Source of the DNA: Parasphingorhabdus sp. SCSIO 66989
Lineage (GTDB): Bacteria; Pseudomonadota; Alphaproteobacteria; Sphingomonadales; Sphingomonadaceae
Assembly (NCBI RefSeq): GCF_032852305.1
Contig: NZ_CP136594.1
Span: 2,579,501 to 2,643,500, forward strand
Direction of reading: 5' to 3'
Length of the DNA stretch: 64,000 nucleotides
The notes under the pieces are model-generated. The model saw nothing but the letters and a program-made list of their open reading frames with translations, was not told where the DNA came from and searched no databases. The position numbers and the translations under genes were made by a program. Positions within the stretch are counted from its first letter, which is position 1. Each line of letters opens with the position of its first letter. Below, one piece after another: positions 1-10,114 of the stretch.

Positions 1-3000
1 TTAATCTCGCGATAGGTGATGTTAGGGAGTTGATAGAGCACATCAGTCTGGCCCAGCACGAAGCGGCCCTTGTTGATCACCAGATCGCCGCCCAGCGTGC
101 CGCCAACGCCATCAGAACGGATGGATATCGGGCCGGTAACGGTGGCACCGAAATCCTCGCGGTCGAGCAGCTCGGCATTTTCGGCACGCCCTTTCAGGTC
201 CAGCATCACCCCGCGCCGTCCGCCGAGATCAATGACGCCCGATCCGGTCACTGTGCCGCCGTTGGGGGCGGTGCCGCTGAAACGGTTGATGTTCAGCCGC
301 GCACCAGAGAAGCGGCCATCGGCAGAAATATCAGTGATGACGGTGCCGGACAGACCACTCTCCAGCCGCGCATCGCGGGTTGCTACTCGACCGCGCACAC
401 GCGGATTAACAAGTGTGCCTGTGGCATCGGCGCTGACTGCAACCGATCCGGTAATGTCGAACAAGTCTATACCGACCAGCCGCCACAAGGCATCTGCCGG
501 GCCATCAAAGCGGATCTGGCCTAGCATATTCGCTTGAGTATAACGGCGGATGGGATCATCACTTTGCGAGATATTGGTAAGCCGCAATTGCGCCCGGCCC
601 AATTCACGATCGGCATCACGGATGATGCTGCGCAGCGCCAGCTTGTCCTCGCTCAACCTGGCATTGACCGCCAGATCAACAGGACGCGAGGTCAGCGCCA
701 GGCTGGAACGGGTCAGCCGGTTAAGCTGAAGCTTGGCCGTGCCAAAGGGCAGACCGCGGCGATTGAATTTGAGGTTCATCTCGCCCGAAGCGGTGCCGCC
801 AAGACCGAGATTCTCAAAAGCGATATCGAGAATGCTGAGCGGCAGGCGATCAAGCGCGAAATCAATCTGGGTGGTCCGCCCTACCCGGCCCGATGCCTCT
901 ACCGAACCATTGGCAATGTTGAGCCGTGTCTCGGCCAATCGCCACCCTGCATCGGTGCGGATCAGGGTGCCTGCTTTGGGCATATCAATCTTCTTGCCGG
1001 CATAGGCTCCGGTAAGATCAAAAGAAATGCGATTGGGCCGCACCAGTGCTTCTCCGGCCATGGCGAAACGACTGCCGCGCCGTCCGGCGATGGAGCCGGT
1101 GATCGTTCCCGTGCGACCGCTCAGCTTGGCCTTGCCCGCCAGCCGACCGATAAACAGATTGCCGCGCGAAATGCCCTGTGCGCTGGCGACAGCATCCACC
1201 TCAATCGGCCCATCGCCAAGCAAGATCGTCGCATCAATGCTGCCCTGGCGTATCCGGATCGGGGTTGCGCCGACAAAGGCAGCGTTACGCAGTTCCAGAT
1301 CAGCGATCAGGCTGTTGCGGCCGGACACCGGTCGTACCTTGATCGTGCCATCAACCCCGCCACCGCTGGCATCCAGATCACCGCGCAACCCGGCGTCCCC
1401 GGCGGTCACGATGCCACTTATCACGGTGTCGGAGAGCCGCAGCTGATCGAGATTGATCCGGGTCAGGCCATTATCCAAAGCGGTGATACCGGCATTGCCA
1501 CCGAAGCCGCCCAGCACCGACTGGCCTTTAGCATTGACGGTAAAACCATCAGCGGACGGCGCAACGGCGATAGTCACATCGCGAATGTCGAGCGCCGGAT
1601 AGGGGCTAGCGAGGAAGATATTGGCGCTGGCACTTTGGGTGTTGCCGTCAATATCCACATCAAAGCCGCCATAGCGCACATGGTTGCCCGCAGCAGTGAG
1701 CACGACATGGCCATCAGATTCCAGCCTTCCACCTCCCAGAAAAGCCAATTGCGTGGCGGCAAAATCTACATCGCGGAAAATGACAGGCTGGCCCTCAGCC
1801 GCCAGCACATTGGCGCTGAAACGCCCGGTCTCGCCAACATAGACGGCAAAGCTCTGATTGGTGACCGACTGTATCTGGCCATCAATATCCGCCGCGACCG
1901 TCCAGCCCTGGTTGAAGCGCGCATCAATATCGGCCTGAATGTCCAGCGCTGCGAGATTCTGTACCGGAAAGCCGGGGGCGCGGACATCGCCGGTAAGGCG
2001 ATAATCATTGGCGTCCATTTTGCCATTTAACGCCAAGTCGGCACTAAGATTCTTGCCGCGCAGTTCCAGATTGTCCGAGATTAGGGTGCCATCAGCGAGG
2101 CGGACCAGGCCTGAAAGCGCGGTGCCGGTCAAAAGGTTGTCGAGCAGCGCGTTGTTGGTCGCGATACCGGCATTTTGCAAATCAAAGCGGGTCGCCCATG
2201 CGCCGTCCTGTCGCAGCAATTGGCCCTTCAGCAGCGGCTGCGCCATGGCATAATCGGCAAAGGCAAGATTGGCCGCGCGCACCGTATAGGGTGCGTTCAG
2301 TTCTGAAAATGCGCCATCAAGCGTGCCCTCCAACTGCAAGGCGCTGGCCGTAACACCTGCGACAGTCAGGTCACGCGCCAGGCTGCGCGCCTGTATCTGC
2401 ATGGTGTCGAAACGGTTTTCTCCCAGATCGACCTTGCCATTGGCCTCAGCGGAAAAGGCCTCAGCCCGCAGCGACAAGGCATTGTTCAATACCCGATCAT
2501 CGAGCCGCCCGACCCAATCAACCGCTACCTCTGACCCGATCAGCTCGGCCAGTGTGCCGCTGACAAAATCACCGGGGAACAGCGTGCCGACCACGCTATA
2601 GTCACCGCTGCTGGCACCGAGATCGAAATCCATCAGCGGCTGCTTATTACCCTCGGCGACCAGCTTTCCGGACCATTGGCGGTAGCTCCCGGCCCCATCC
2701 AACGCGATGGTAAGGTTGCGGTCGAGCCCGGCCAGCGCGGCAATCACACCATCAGCAGGCGCGCCAATGTCCAGCTTGGCATCAAAGCGGTCCTCATCAG
2801 GCGCGATGTCGATATCGGCGAGAATACGGTCATCGCCATTGCGCAGCGTCGCATCGATTTTCAGCTTGGCCAGCCCATCACGAATATCGGCATTGCCGGT
2901 GATATCGCCAATGCGCTCATCCCCGGCAATGCCTTTGGCGATGGTCAGCGCATTGGCCTCAAAACGATCAATGCGGATGTCAAAGCCGGGCAATATCGGC

Positions 3001-3464
3001 GCGTCACTGTCGGTTTCGCGCAAGGCGGGCACTTTCTCCAGCCGCGCGTCCTTCAGCAGCAAGGCGCGGATATCGAGGACATTGCCCAGCCAGGCCATAG
3101 GCCGCCAGTTTAGCGTCGTCTGATCTACGCTGAAAAAACGGCCTTCCGGGTCGAGCAGTTCGAGATCGTGGATGATGGCTTCATCATAGATCGAGCCGTC
3201 AATCCGCTCCATGCGGATGCGCAGACCGTTTTCCAGTTCCAGTGTTTCGATGCGGTTGACCAAAAAGCGATGGCCAGGCTGGGTGTCCAGAGCAAGCGCC
3301 AGCATGATCAGCGTCGCCACCACCAGCAGCAGGGCGATGGCTATACGTCGCGGCCAGCGCCATGGCGACTTGCGGATGGCCTCATCCTCACCCAGCACGG
3401 CGCTGGCAAAGTCCTCTTCGTCAGGCGCGCCGTCTTCTGACGCAATAGGTGTATCCTCGGCCAT
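1..3464 (-). CDS. tamB: TamB, translocation and assembly module inner-membrane component (partial, C-terminus beyond window)
   Basis: The minus-strand frame opens at ATG 3464 and stays open to the window edge, giving about 1154 codons with the C-terminus missing. The N-terminus has about 40 acidic then basic residues, one membrane anchor at about residues 41-59 (IAIALLLVVATLIM), then the start typical of TamB/DUF490, followed by very long beta-rich sequence. TamB spans the periplasm and works with the outer-membrane protein TamA in assembling outer-membrane proteins or moving lipid. It overlaps the tamA stop by one base (TGATG at 3466-3462), so the two are probably translationally coupled. 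The C-terminal DUF490 domain lies outside the window. Long open frames on the plus strand here are shadows. Confidence 0.9.
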   Translation of the reverse strand, partial: MAEDTPIASEDGAPDEEDFASAVLGEDEAIRKSPWRWPRRIAIALLLVVATLIMLALALDTQPGHRFLVNRIETLELENGLRIRMERIDGSIYDEAIIHDLELLDPEGRFFSVDQTTLNWRPMAWLGNVLDIRALLLKDARLEKVPALRETDSDAPILPGFDIRIDRFEANALTIAKGIAGDERIGDITGNADIRDGLAKLKIDATLRNGDDRILADIDIAPDEDRFDAKLDIGAPADGVIAALAGLDRNLTIALDGAGSYRQWSGKLVAEGNKQPLMDFDLGASSGDYSVVGTLFPGDFVSGTLAELIGSEVAVDWVGRLDDRVLNNALSLRAEAFSAEANGKVDLGENRFDTMQIQARSLARDLTVAGVTASALQLEGTLDGAFSELNAPYTVRAANLAFADYAMAQPLLKGQLLRQDGAWATRFDLQNAGIATNNALLDNLLTGTALSGLVRLADGTLISDNLELRGKNLSADLALNGKMDANDYRLTGDVRAPGFPVQNLAALDIQADIDARFNQGWTVAADIDGQIQSVTNQSFAVYVGETGRFSANVLAAEGQPVIFRDVDFAATQLAFLGGGRLESDGHVVLTAAGNHVRYGGFDVDIDGNTQSASANIFLASPYPALDIRDVTIAVAPSADGFTVNAKGQSVLGGFGGNAGITALDNGLTRINLDQLRLSDTVISGIVTAGDAGLRGDLDASGGGVDGTIKVRPVSGRNSLIADLELRNAAFVGATPIRIRQGSIDATILLGDGPIEVDAVASAQGISRGNLFIGRLAGKAKLSGRTGTITGSIAGRRGSRFAMAGEALVRPNRISFDLTGAYAGKKIDMPKAGTLIRTDAGWRLAETRLNIANGSVEASGRVGRTTQIDFALDRLPLSILDIAFENLGLGGTASGEMNLKFNRRGLPFGTAKLQLNRLTRSSLALTSRPVDLAVNARLSEDKLALRSIIRDADRELGRAQLRLTNISQSDDPIRRYTQANMLGQIRFDGPADALWRLVGIDLFDITGSVAVSADATGTLVNPRVRGRVATRDARLESGLSGTVITDISADGRFSGARLNINRFSGTAPNGGTVTGSGVIDLGGRRGVMLDLKGRAENAELLDREDFGATVTGPISIRSDGVGGTLGGDLVINKGRFVLGQTDVLYQLPNITYREI

Positions 3465-5803
3465 CAGAACGCCTGACCCAGCGAGACATAGACACCGATA
3501 TTGGCATCACCCGGGCGCGGATTGATCGGGGTGCCGACATCCAGCCGCAACGGTCCAAAGCTGCTATAATAACGCAGGCCCAAACCCGCACCATAGCGCA
3601 GCCCGCCAAAGGTCGGCAGTGCGTCACTATAGACATTGCCGGCATCAACAAACGGCACCACGCCGAAATTGCCAAAGCGGATGCGGGCCTCAAGAGAAAA
3701 CTCTGCAAGGCTGCGCCCGCCTATGGGATCGCCATTGACATCGCGTGGCCCGACATCCTGAAAGCCATAACCACGAATGGAGCCACCACCACCGGCATAG
3801 AAACGCCGCGACGGCGCGATATCGAGCGCATTGGCACCGGCGATAGAAGCAAGGCGGATGCGCCCGGCAATGGTGATATTGTCGCTCGCTGGTTGATAGA
3901 AGCTGCCATCAATCTGGGTACGCTCGTAGCCAAAGACCCCAGACTGCCAGGAGATTTCCGGCGATAGAAAACCGCTGAGTCTGAAGCCTGTGGTCGGGTC
4001 GAGCAGATCATTGCTGTCGTCATAAGCAAGCGTCAGCGGCAGCGCCGCAATGCCAAAGGTCCGCCGCCCGGTCGGATCAATCGCGCCGACAATATCGCTC
4101 TCATCGGTGAGGATCAGTTCCAGTCCGACCGACCATGCCCATTTCTTCTGAAATATCAAATTGGTCTGACGCTGGAGAAAAGCCGAAACCAACAAGGTGC
4201 GCGCATCAAAAGCATCACGCTGCACATTGGCCGCTAGAGCATTGAAGGTGAGTATCTGGTCGCGCCTGCGAAAATTGTTGCGGCGGAAGGTCGCGCCCAA
4301 AAGCTGTTCCTGCGTACCGATAATGGTGCGTGCCTGCAGCATTCCCTCTGGCGGGAAGAGATTGCGATGCTCCCAACTGGCGGCGACACGAAAGCCCTCA
4401 CCTGTACCGAAGCCAATCTCACCGGCGACCGTGCGCAGCGGCGCTGGGACAATATCCACCGCCAGATCAACCTGCGCGTCAGGCGCCTGTGGTGCAGCCT
4501 CATTGGCGCGGGTGGCGGGCTTGTCCGGCGGGCTATCGGTGCGCACCGGGGCGATATCAACCGATGACACCAGACCAGTGGCCAATATGGCCCGGCGCAA
4601 ATCCTGAATGCGCGAACGGCGATAGACATCGCCGCTGTCAAATCGCGCAATGAGCGCCAGATGCTCGGCATCCAGCAGCGGATCATCGCCGACCCGGATA
4701 TCGCCAAAGACATATTTGCGCCCCGGCTCGACCAACAGCGACAGAGCGCCGGTCTCCGCCGCGTGGTCGATCAGCAAATTGGGCGGATCGAGCGTCGCAA
4801 AAGCATAGCCATTTTCAGCCAGCGCCTCGGCCAAATTGTCGCGCGCGCCGACAATATCATAGGAATTGAGCAGATTGCCGCTTTTGAGGCCAAAGCGGTC
4901 GAGCAGAAACGGATAATCTGCGCCGACACTATCCAGATTGCCGAGATCAACAGCTTTCAGGCTGTAATGCGGTCCGGCCTCAATCGTGAAGGTCACCGCC
5001 AGATCAGCCTCGCCGCTGCTATCGGTCTCGATCACCTGCTGCACATAGCCATCATAATGGCCGTATATTCTCAGCAACTGAGTCAGCAGATCGCGATCCC
5101 GATCGGCGCGGCGGCGCAGCTGGGCCAGATCATTGTCGTCATCATCGGCCTGCTCCAGCGCCGAGAGCATATCAAAGCGCTGCGCCAGCGCACGGCGGTC
5201 TTTATCCAGCATCAGGTCATCGGCATAGTCGATGACGAGGCGGAAATTGTTGAATTTGCGGTCTAGGCTGGTGACATCAGAATAGGTCCCGGCGGTATTG
5301 CGAATATCCTCGGCGATGCTCTGCGCAACTTCTCCCGTTGCGTCATCTTCATTGTCGCTGATATCGGCGGCGACTTCCTCCATCTCCGGCGCAAGATCGG
5401 TGTCGACCTCGTCAGTGTCCTGAACGGTGCCGTCAGCAACGGCCTCGGGCAAATCCTGCACCAGTTCAGGGGTTTCCGGAGCGACCAACTCCTGCTGCGC
5501 CTCATCTTGCTGCACAGGCGCATCAAATTCCGGCCATTCGATGCCGAAATCATCATCCATCATCATCGGCTGCAAGTCATCGCTATCATCCGCAGCGGGA
5601 GCATCCGGTTCAGTGCTGGCCGGTTCAGATTGCTCAGCCTCGGGCGCGCGCGTTTCCTGTGCCAGCGCGGGCCCAAGACCGGTTACACTCACCAGCGCCA
5701 ATGCCGCCAGCGCCCTGCCCGGCTGTTTCACCAGATAGGACGAAAGCCACGCCTGAGCAGTTGCGCAAAATGCCATGATCTTCCAGCGAACGGCGCAGCG
5801 CAT
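3464..5803 (-). CDS. tamA: TamA, Omp85-family outer-membrane assembly protein
   Basis: This 779-residue protein has a hydrophobic export signal ending near ALAQ (about residue 49), an unusually acidic Glu/Asp/Ala/Pro-rich linker at about 50-165, POTRA-like repeats at about 180-430, and a C-terminal Omp85/surface-antigen barrel ending in a terminal Phe (LGQAF). TamA-type proteins fold outer-membrane beta-barrel proteins together with TamB, whose gene follows with a one-base overlap. The acidic linker is longer than in enterobacterial TamA. An alternative ATG at 5776 has a closer GGAAG ribosome site and would remove nine residues; both starts keep the signal peptide. Confidence 0.9.
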   Translation of the reverse strand: MRCAVRWKIMAFCATAQAWLSSYLVKQPGRALAALALVSVTGLGPALAQETRAPEAEQSEPASTEPDAPAADDSDDLQPMMMDDDFGIEWPEFDAPVQQDEAQQELVAPETPELVQDLPEAVADGTVQDTDEVDTDLAPEMEEVAADISDNEDDATGEVAQSIAEDIRNTAGTYSDVTSLDRKFNNFRLVIDYADDLMLDKDRRALAQRFDMLSALEQADDDDNDLAQLRRRADRDRDLLTQLLRIYGHYDGYVQQVIETDSSGEADLAVTFTIEAGPHYSLKAVDLGNLDSVGADYPFLLDRFGLKSGNLLNSYDIVGARDNLAEALAENGYAFATLDPPNLLIDHAAETGALSLLVEPGRKYVFGDIRVGDDPLLDAEHLALIARFDSGDVYRRSRIQDLRRAILATGLVSSVDIAPVRTDSPPDKPATRANEAAPQAPDAQVDLAVDIVPAPLRTVAGEIGFGTGEGFRVAASWEHRNLFPPEGMLQARTIIGTQEQLLGATFRRNNFRRRDQILTFNALAANVQRDAFDARTLLVSAFLQRQTNLIFQKKWAWSVGLELILTDESDIVGAIDPTGRRTFGIAALPLTLAYDDSNDLLDPTTGFRLSGFLSPEISWQSGVFGYERTQIDGSFYQPASDNITIAGRIRLASIAGANALDIAPSRRFYAGGGGSIRGYGFQDVGPRDVNGDPIGGRSLAEFSLEARIRFGNFGVVPFVDAGNVYSDALPTFGGLRYGAGLGLRYYSSFGPLRLDVGTPINPRPGDANIGVYVSLGQAF

Positions 5804-5906
5804 GGGTGTAAGCCCCCGACATGCGTTGCTGCCTTAAAAAAACGTAACGGCGCCTATCATGCGCCGCGTCCTGCGGGCAATGACGATATGCACAACGCAG
5901 CAGATT

Positions 5907-6743
5907 TTACGCACTTTTGGGCAAAGATGGGGCCGCTGGCATGGGCGCGCTATTCGATGCGGGGATTTTGGCGCGGCTCCAGCCGTCGGGGCCCAGCCGT
6001 TCAAGCGGCTTATAGCGCGTCTTATAGGCCATGCGTGGCGAACCGTTCACCCAATAGCCGAGATAGACATAGGGCAGATGCTCACGCCGGGCGCGTTCGA
6101 TATGCTCAAGGATGATATAATTGCCCAAGCCCTGCCGTGTCGGATGATTGGGGTCAAAAAAGCTGTAGACCATGGAAAGCCCGTCGCCCTGCACATCGGT
6201 CAGACAGGCACCAACCAGCCGTCCCTCCTGGCCATTTGCATCGGCAGGCTCGCGATATTCGATGATATGGCTGCGCACCGGCGATTGCTCGACCATATCG
6301 GCATAATCGGACTCATCCATATCGACCATGCCACCATCAGGGTGGCGCGCGGCGAGATAGGATTTCAGCAGGCTATATTGCTCTTCGGTGGCCCAGGGGC
6401 GGCACACCCGCGCCACCAGATCGCCATTGGCCCGCGCGATGCGGCGCTGGGTCCGGCTCGGCGCGAATTCTTCAGCCACCACCCGCACAGAAACGCACGC
6501 CTTGCAGTCAACACAGCTCGGTCGATAGGCAACATTCTGGCTGCGCCGAAAGCCGATCCGCGACAGCGCATCATTCATCTCGCTGGCATGCTCGCCCGAC
6601 AACTCGGTAAACACCTTGCGCTCGGTCCGCCCCGGCAAATAGGGGCAAGGCGACGGATGCGTCACAAAGAAACGTGGGAAACGGGTTGGCGCACTCACGG
6701 TTTGTGATGATCCTTCCTGATAGCGGGTTTTGGCCGCGGGCAT
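5907..6743 (-). CDS. bpt: Aspartate/glutamate leucyltransferase (Bpt, Ate1-like)
   Basis: This is a 278-residue leucyl-tRNA:protein transferase of the bacterial Bpt/Ate1 family. It attaches Leu to N-terminal Asp or Glu and so marks proteins for the N-end rule pathway. The N-terminal Cys motifs ([15 protein letters not shown], then [12 protein letters not shown]) and the C-terminal GNAT-like part ([21 protein letters not shown]) are diagnostic. Family homology begins at the [10 protein letters not shown] segment, so a GTG at 6695 is a credible shorter start, with an AGGAAGG about 13 nt upstream; the ATG at 6743 has no visible ribosome site. It diverges from the methyltransferase gene across about 150 bp. 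Confidence 0.9.
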   Translation of the reverse strand: MPAAKTRYQEGSSQTVSAPTRFPRFFVTHPSPCPYLPGRTERKVFTELSGEHASEMNDALSRIGFRRSQNVAYRPSCVDCKACVSVRVVAEEFAPSRTQRRIARANGDLVARVCRPWATEEQYSLLKSYLAARHPDGGMVDMDESDYADMVEQSPVRSHIIEYREPADANGQEGRLVGACLTDVQGDGLSMVYSFFDPNHPTRQGLGNYIILEHIERARREHLPYVYLGYWVNGSPRMAYKTRYKPLERLGPDGWSRAKIPASNSAPMPAAPSLPKSA

Positions 6744-6893
6744 TGCGACCGGATAAACGGACTATGGCGTAACTCGGGCCTCTCCTCAAACCCCTTAACC
6801 AACAATCCCCGATTTTTTACGGTTAAACCTCAAGAAACCTAAGTCATATACCCGAACAGAGATACCAAGCGTTTGCCGTACAGGAGCCGGACC

Positions 6894-7736
6894 ATGTTTG
6901 AAAAACTGAACGAAATCAACGCCAAGCCGCGGCCGTTTTCTGTCTACACCGCCGAATCGCTATGGGCCGATCCCTATCGCGCACAACAGATGTTGGCGCT
7001 CCATCTTAATGAAAAAGTGGATATGTCCTCGCGCAATCCGAGGTTTATTGATGCCTCCACGGCCTGGATGATGGACCATTTCGATCTGAAGCCCGGCAAA
7101 TCTGTCTGCGATTTCGGCTGTGGACCCGGCCTGTACACCTCCCGCCTTGCGCAATCAGGGGCGGCGGCCACTGGCATCGACTTCTCCAAAAACTCGATCC
7201 GCTATGCCCGCGAGCAAGCGGAAAAGGCGCAGCAGCAGATCAATTATGTTCACGCAAATTATCTGGAATATCAGCACCGGGAACAATTTGACCTGATCAC
7301 CATGATCATGTGCGACTATTGCGCCCTCGGCCCGGAGCAGAGGCGCAAGCTGCTTGGTATTTTTCGCGAATGCCTCAAGGACGATGGCGCCTTACTGCTC
7401 GACGTCTATTCCATGGCGGCTTTTGCCGAGCGTGAAGACGCATGTCTTTATGAGAAGAACCAGCTCAACCACTTCTGGTGTGCGGAAGACTATTACTGCT
7501 TCGTCAATACGCACACCTATGAGGACCAAGCAGTGGTACTGGATAAGTACAGCATCTTCCCGGAGAGCGGTGGCGAGGAAACGGTTTATAACTGGCTGCA
7601 ATATTTTAGCCCGGAGGGGCTAACGGAAGAGTTGCGCGCTGGTGGGTTTGCTGTGGAGCGGGTCTATGGGGACGTTTCTGGTGCGGCCTATGCGGAGGAA
7701 CATCCCGAATTTGCAGTTGTCGCGCGCAAGGCCTAG
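6894..7736 (+). CDS. Class I SAM-dependent methyltransferase
   Basis: This 280-residue cytosolic protein has a Rossmann methyltransferase core. Motif I is VCDFGCGPGLYTSRLA at about residues 73-88, followed by an acidic strand end (GIDFSKNSI), a post-motif MIMCDYCAL and a DGALLLDVYS strand. The N-terminal about 65 residues form a helical cap. ATG 6894 is preferred over an upstream in-frame TTG at 6873 because AGGAG lies 7 nt in front of it. The substrate is unknown; the general fold resembles small-molecule methyltransferases of the UbiE/Methyltransf_25 kind. It is a single gene between bpt (divergent) and a convergent exported protein. Confidence 0.8.
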   Translation: MFEKLNEINAKPRPFSVYTAESLWADPYRAQQMLALHLNEKVDMSSRNPRFIDASTAWMMDHFDLKPGKSVCDFGCGPGLYTSRLAQSGAAATGIDFSKNSIRYAREQAEKAQQQINYVHANYLEYQHREQFDLITMIMCDYCALGPEQRRKLLGIFRECLKDDGALLLDVYSMAAFAEREDACLYEKNQLNHFWCAEDYYCFVNTHTYEDQAVVLDKYSIFPESGGEETVYNWLQYFSPEGLTEELRAGGFAVERVYGDVSGAAYAEEHPEFAVVARKA

Positions 7737-7769
7737 GCATCTGCACGCCTAATGACAGATAGCTAAAGG

Positions 7770-8600
7770 CTAATTACCGGGATCGAACGACAGATCATCC
7801 ACATTGAGAAGCGATTTGAGCGCCGCTCCGTTTTTCGCGCGCAGTTCCTCGGCCTTGGGCCACCATTCCTCATTGGGCAAACGCTCATAGACAAAATCAG
7901 CTGGGGGTTGCACCGTAAAGGTCCGCCCGATCTGTCCCTCCGGGGTCTCAACCTCGCGCGGTTCGCTGTTGGTGAGGCCCGCAGACATAGCCGCCATACC
8001 GTTCATACACAGGAATGATGCGTCGTTGATCTGCTTGCGAACATCCCATGTGCGTTGTTCCATGTTGAACGCAATAAAGCCTGCCATCTTGCGAACCTCT
8101 TCATTCTGCTCAAGCAAGCCCATGGTATTGAGCATTTGCATAAAGCGCATGGGGCGGTCTGCACGCGCGGTGCGGTCTGCGCATTGCTGTGCTTCGGCCT
8201 GTGAGGCGATGATGGCATGGAGCATCGCGGCAAGCGCCGTGCCGCGAAGCTGGTCACCCTGATTGCCGGGGATAGCGTCGGCATATGCGCTGAGAAGGCG
8301 CGAATATTGAAAACTGAAATAGCTCGAAGCGCCGGTTTTGAACTGGATGCCAAGCCAATCAAGATTGGCGTTGGCCTCGTCTTGACTGCTCGGCTTATCG
8401 ATGATCTCGCCAATCTTGAGATATTCGGCTTTGTCTTTGAGCTGGTTGAGCAAAGCGTAATGGGTGGCCCGGTCAAACGCCCGGGGGGCCGATGCTGCAC
8501 TATTTGATGAGGGACCGGCTACCGCGCCCTGCGCGGCAACGGGAATAACAGGAGCAACCGCAGCAGACAGCGCCATTAAAGAAAGGAAGAGATTTCTCAT
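7770..8600 (-). CDS. Exported protein of unknown function
   Basis: This is a 276-residue protein with a clear Sec signal (MRNLFLSLMALSAAV, then a cleavage-like VAAQ near residue 23), followed by a mostly helical, Ala/Met-rich domain with a few Cys residues. I do not recognise the family. ATG 8600 is chosen over a possible start at 8657 because it places the signal peptide at the N-terminus. It is convergent with the methyltransferase and stands alone, with a 220 bp gap before the next gene. A periplasmic location is inferred from the signal only. Confidence 0.65.
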   Translation of the reverse strand: MRNLFLSLMALSAAVAPVIPVAAQGAVAGPSSNSAASAPRAFDRATHYALLNQLKDKAEYLKIGEIIDKPSSQDEANANLDWLGIQFKTGASSYFSFQYSRLLSAYADAIPGNQGDQLRGTALAAMLHAIIASQAEAQQCADRTARADRPMRFMQMLNTMGLLEQNEEVRKMAGFIAFNMEQRTWDVRKQINDASFLCMNGMAAMSAGLTNSEPREVETPEGQIGRTFTVQPPADFVYERLPNEEWWPKAEELRAKNGAALKSLLNVDDLSFDPGN

Positions 8601-8822
8601 ACCGGCGATCCCAACTAACTCCCATGCTTTACCTGATAGTTGCACATTCGGTGACATTAAGCCAATTCACCAACTACACGAGTAAAATCTTGGATTGAGA
8701 TAAGGGACTCTGACAGTTGGCTAAATGCCTGAACCGCCTTATTGCGCGAGCATCACAAGGGTGATGTAGTCACCGCATCGAATTCCGCCTGAACATATCA
8801 CAATTATGAGAAGCGAGAGAAA

Positions 8823-10073
8823 ATGAAAATGGTGCCTCCGTGGTGGAGCATGATGCTTTTGCTTTCCAGTCCTGCGGTTTCGTCAGGACCAGCGATATGC
8901 GAACAGAGCGACGGCCAAAAACTGACCGCTCTGCATCCAAAGGCCAATGATTTCTTCGGCTTCAGTCTCGCCTTGTCAGATAACAGACTGCTCGTGGGTG
9001 CGCAGGGGAGTGCCGATAAGGGCCTGTCGGAATATGCAACCGTCTTTGTCAGAAAAGGTGACAACTGGGTCAGCGAAGCCGTGCTCAGCGCGGCGGATGG
9101 GGGTGCTGGCGATAATTTTGGCGGCGCGGTTGCTATAGATGCCGACATAGCGGTTATCGGTGCCCGGCGGCACGATGCGGTGGCAGAGGATGCTGGTGCC
9201 GCCTATCTTTTTGCACGGCGCGGTTCGGATTGGCAGCAGCTAGCAAAGCTGACCGCCGAAAATGCTGCGGCGGGTGATGAGTTCGGATACAGCGTCGCAA
9301 TTGATGGCGACACACTTGCGATCGGCGCCCCCAGAAATGATAGCGTCGCTGACGATGCCGGTGCGGTCGATATTTTTGAGAAAGCGAATGGGCAATGGCG
9401 TCAGACGGCAGTCCTTTCAGCCCCTGACGGCGCGGCGGGTGATGTCTTTGGTATCAGCCTCTCCCTCTCTGATAGCCGATTGCTTGTCGGCGCAGACTTA
9501 ACGGACCAGGGCGGAGAAAATGCCGGCTCAGCCTATATCTTCCGCCGCGAAGCCGGCGATTGGCAGTTCGAAACCAAATTGACCGCGCGTGATGCAGACG
9601 CGGGCGATCTATTTGGCATTCGCGTGCACCTTGATGGCGATCTTGCGCTGATAGGAGCGGCCCGGGATGACGAACGCGCAGAGAATGCCGGTGCTGCCTA
9701 TATATTCAGACGAACCGATAGGGAATGGCAGCAGGAAGCCAAACTGATCCCACCAGATGGCGCAGCCAATGACAGATTCGGAACGCGCGTTGCCGTTTCT
9801 GGCGACACACTGGCAGTGGGGTCGATTTTGCATGATGGCAGCGTTACCGATGCCGGTGCGGTCTATGTTTATCAGAAAAAGGGAGGGAACTGGCGGGTCA
9901 CCCGTAAGCTGGTTGCGTCAGAGAGTGCGGGTGAGGACGTATTCGGATGGGGCCTTACGATGAACAAAAACCACATCGCCGTCGGCGCGCCCGGCTTTAT
10001 CGTCACCAAGCCGGGTATTGCCGGTGCTGCATATGTTTTTGATTTGAAGGTGCTAGGCTGTTTGGAGGAATAG
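8823..10073 (+). CDS. Exported seven-bladed FG-GAP beta-propeller protein
   Basis: This 416-residue protein has an N-terminal signal (hydrophobic MMLLLSSPAVSSG) and then seven repeats of about 52 residues. Each carries an FG core (FFGFS, NFGGA, EFGYS, VFGIS, LFGIR, RFGTR, VFGWG), a strand such as AIDGDTLAIGAP and a DAGAVYVF-type strand. This is the FG-GAP/integrin-alpha propeller pattern, and seven units would close one propeller. Asp-rich loops (AGDxFG, DxDxA-like) suggest calcium binding. Bacterial members are usually secreted or surface proteins; the ligand cannot be told. No partner gene is adjacent. It begins the accessory-looking islet that continues with the AbiE-like pair. Confidence 0.8.
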   Translation: MKMVPPWWSMMLLLSSPAVSSGPAICEQSDGQKLTALHPKANDFFGFSLALSDNRLLVGAQGSADKGLSEYATVFVRKGDNWVSEAVLSAADGGAGDNFGGAVAIDADIAVIGARRHDAVAEDAGAAYLFARRGSDWQQLAKLTAENAAAGDEFGYSVAIDGDTLAIGAPRNDSVADDAGAVDIFEKANGQWRQTAVLSAPDGAAGDVFGISLSLSDSRLLVGADLTDQGGENAGSAYIFRREAGDWQFETKLTARDADAGDLFGIRVHLDGDLALIGAARDDERAENAGAAYIFRRTDREWQQEAKLIPPDGAANDRFGTRVAVSGDTLAVGSILHDGSVTDAGAVYVYQKKGGNWRVTRKLVASESAGEDVFGWGLTMNKNHIAVGAPGFIVTKPGIAGAAYVFDLKVLGCLEE

Positions 10074-10114
10074 CGTTTGGGGATATGGTGAACTGTTACG
10101 GTATTCTTATATTC

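Noticed and set aside
534-2030. Long plus-strand open frames opposite tamB (for example 498 codons)
   Set aside because: They mirror a GC-rich minus-strand gene with clear TamB character, show no family motif, and several overlap each other.
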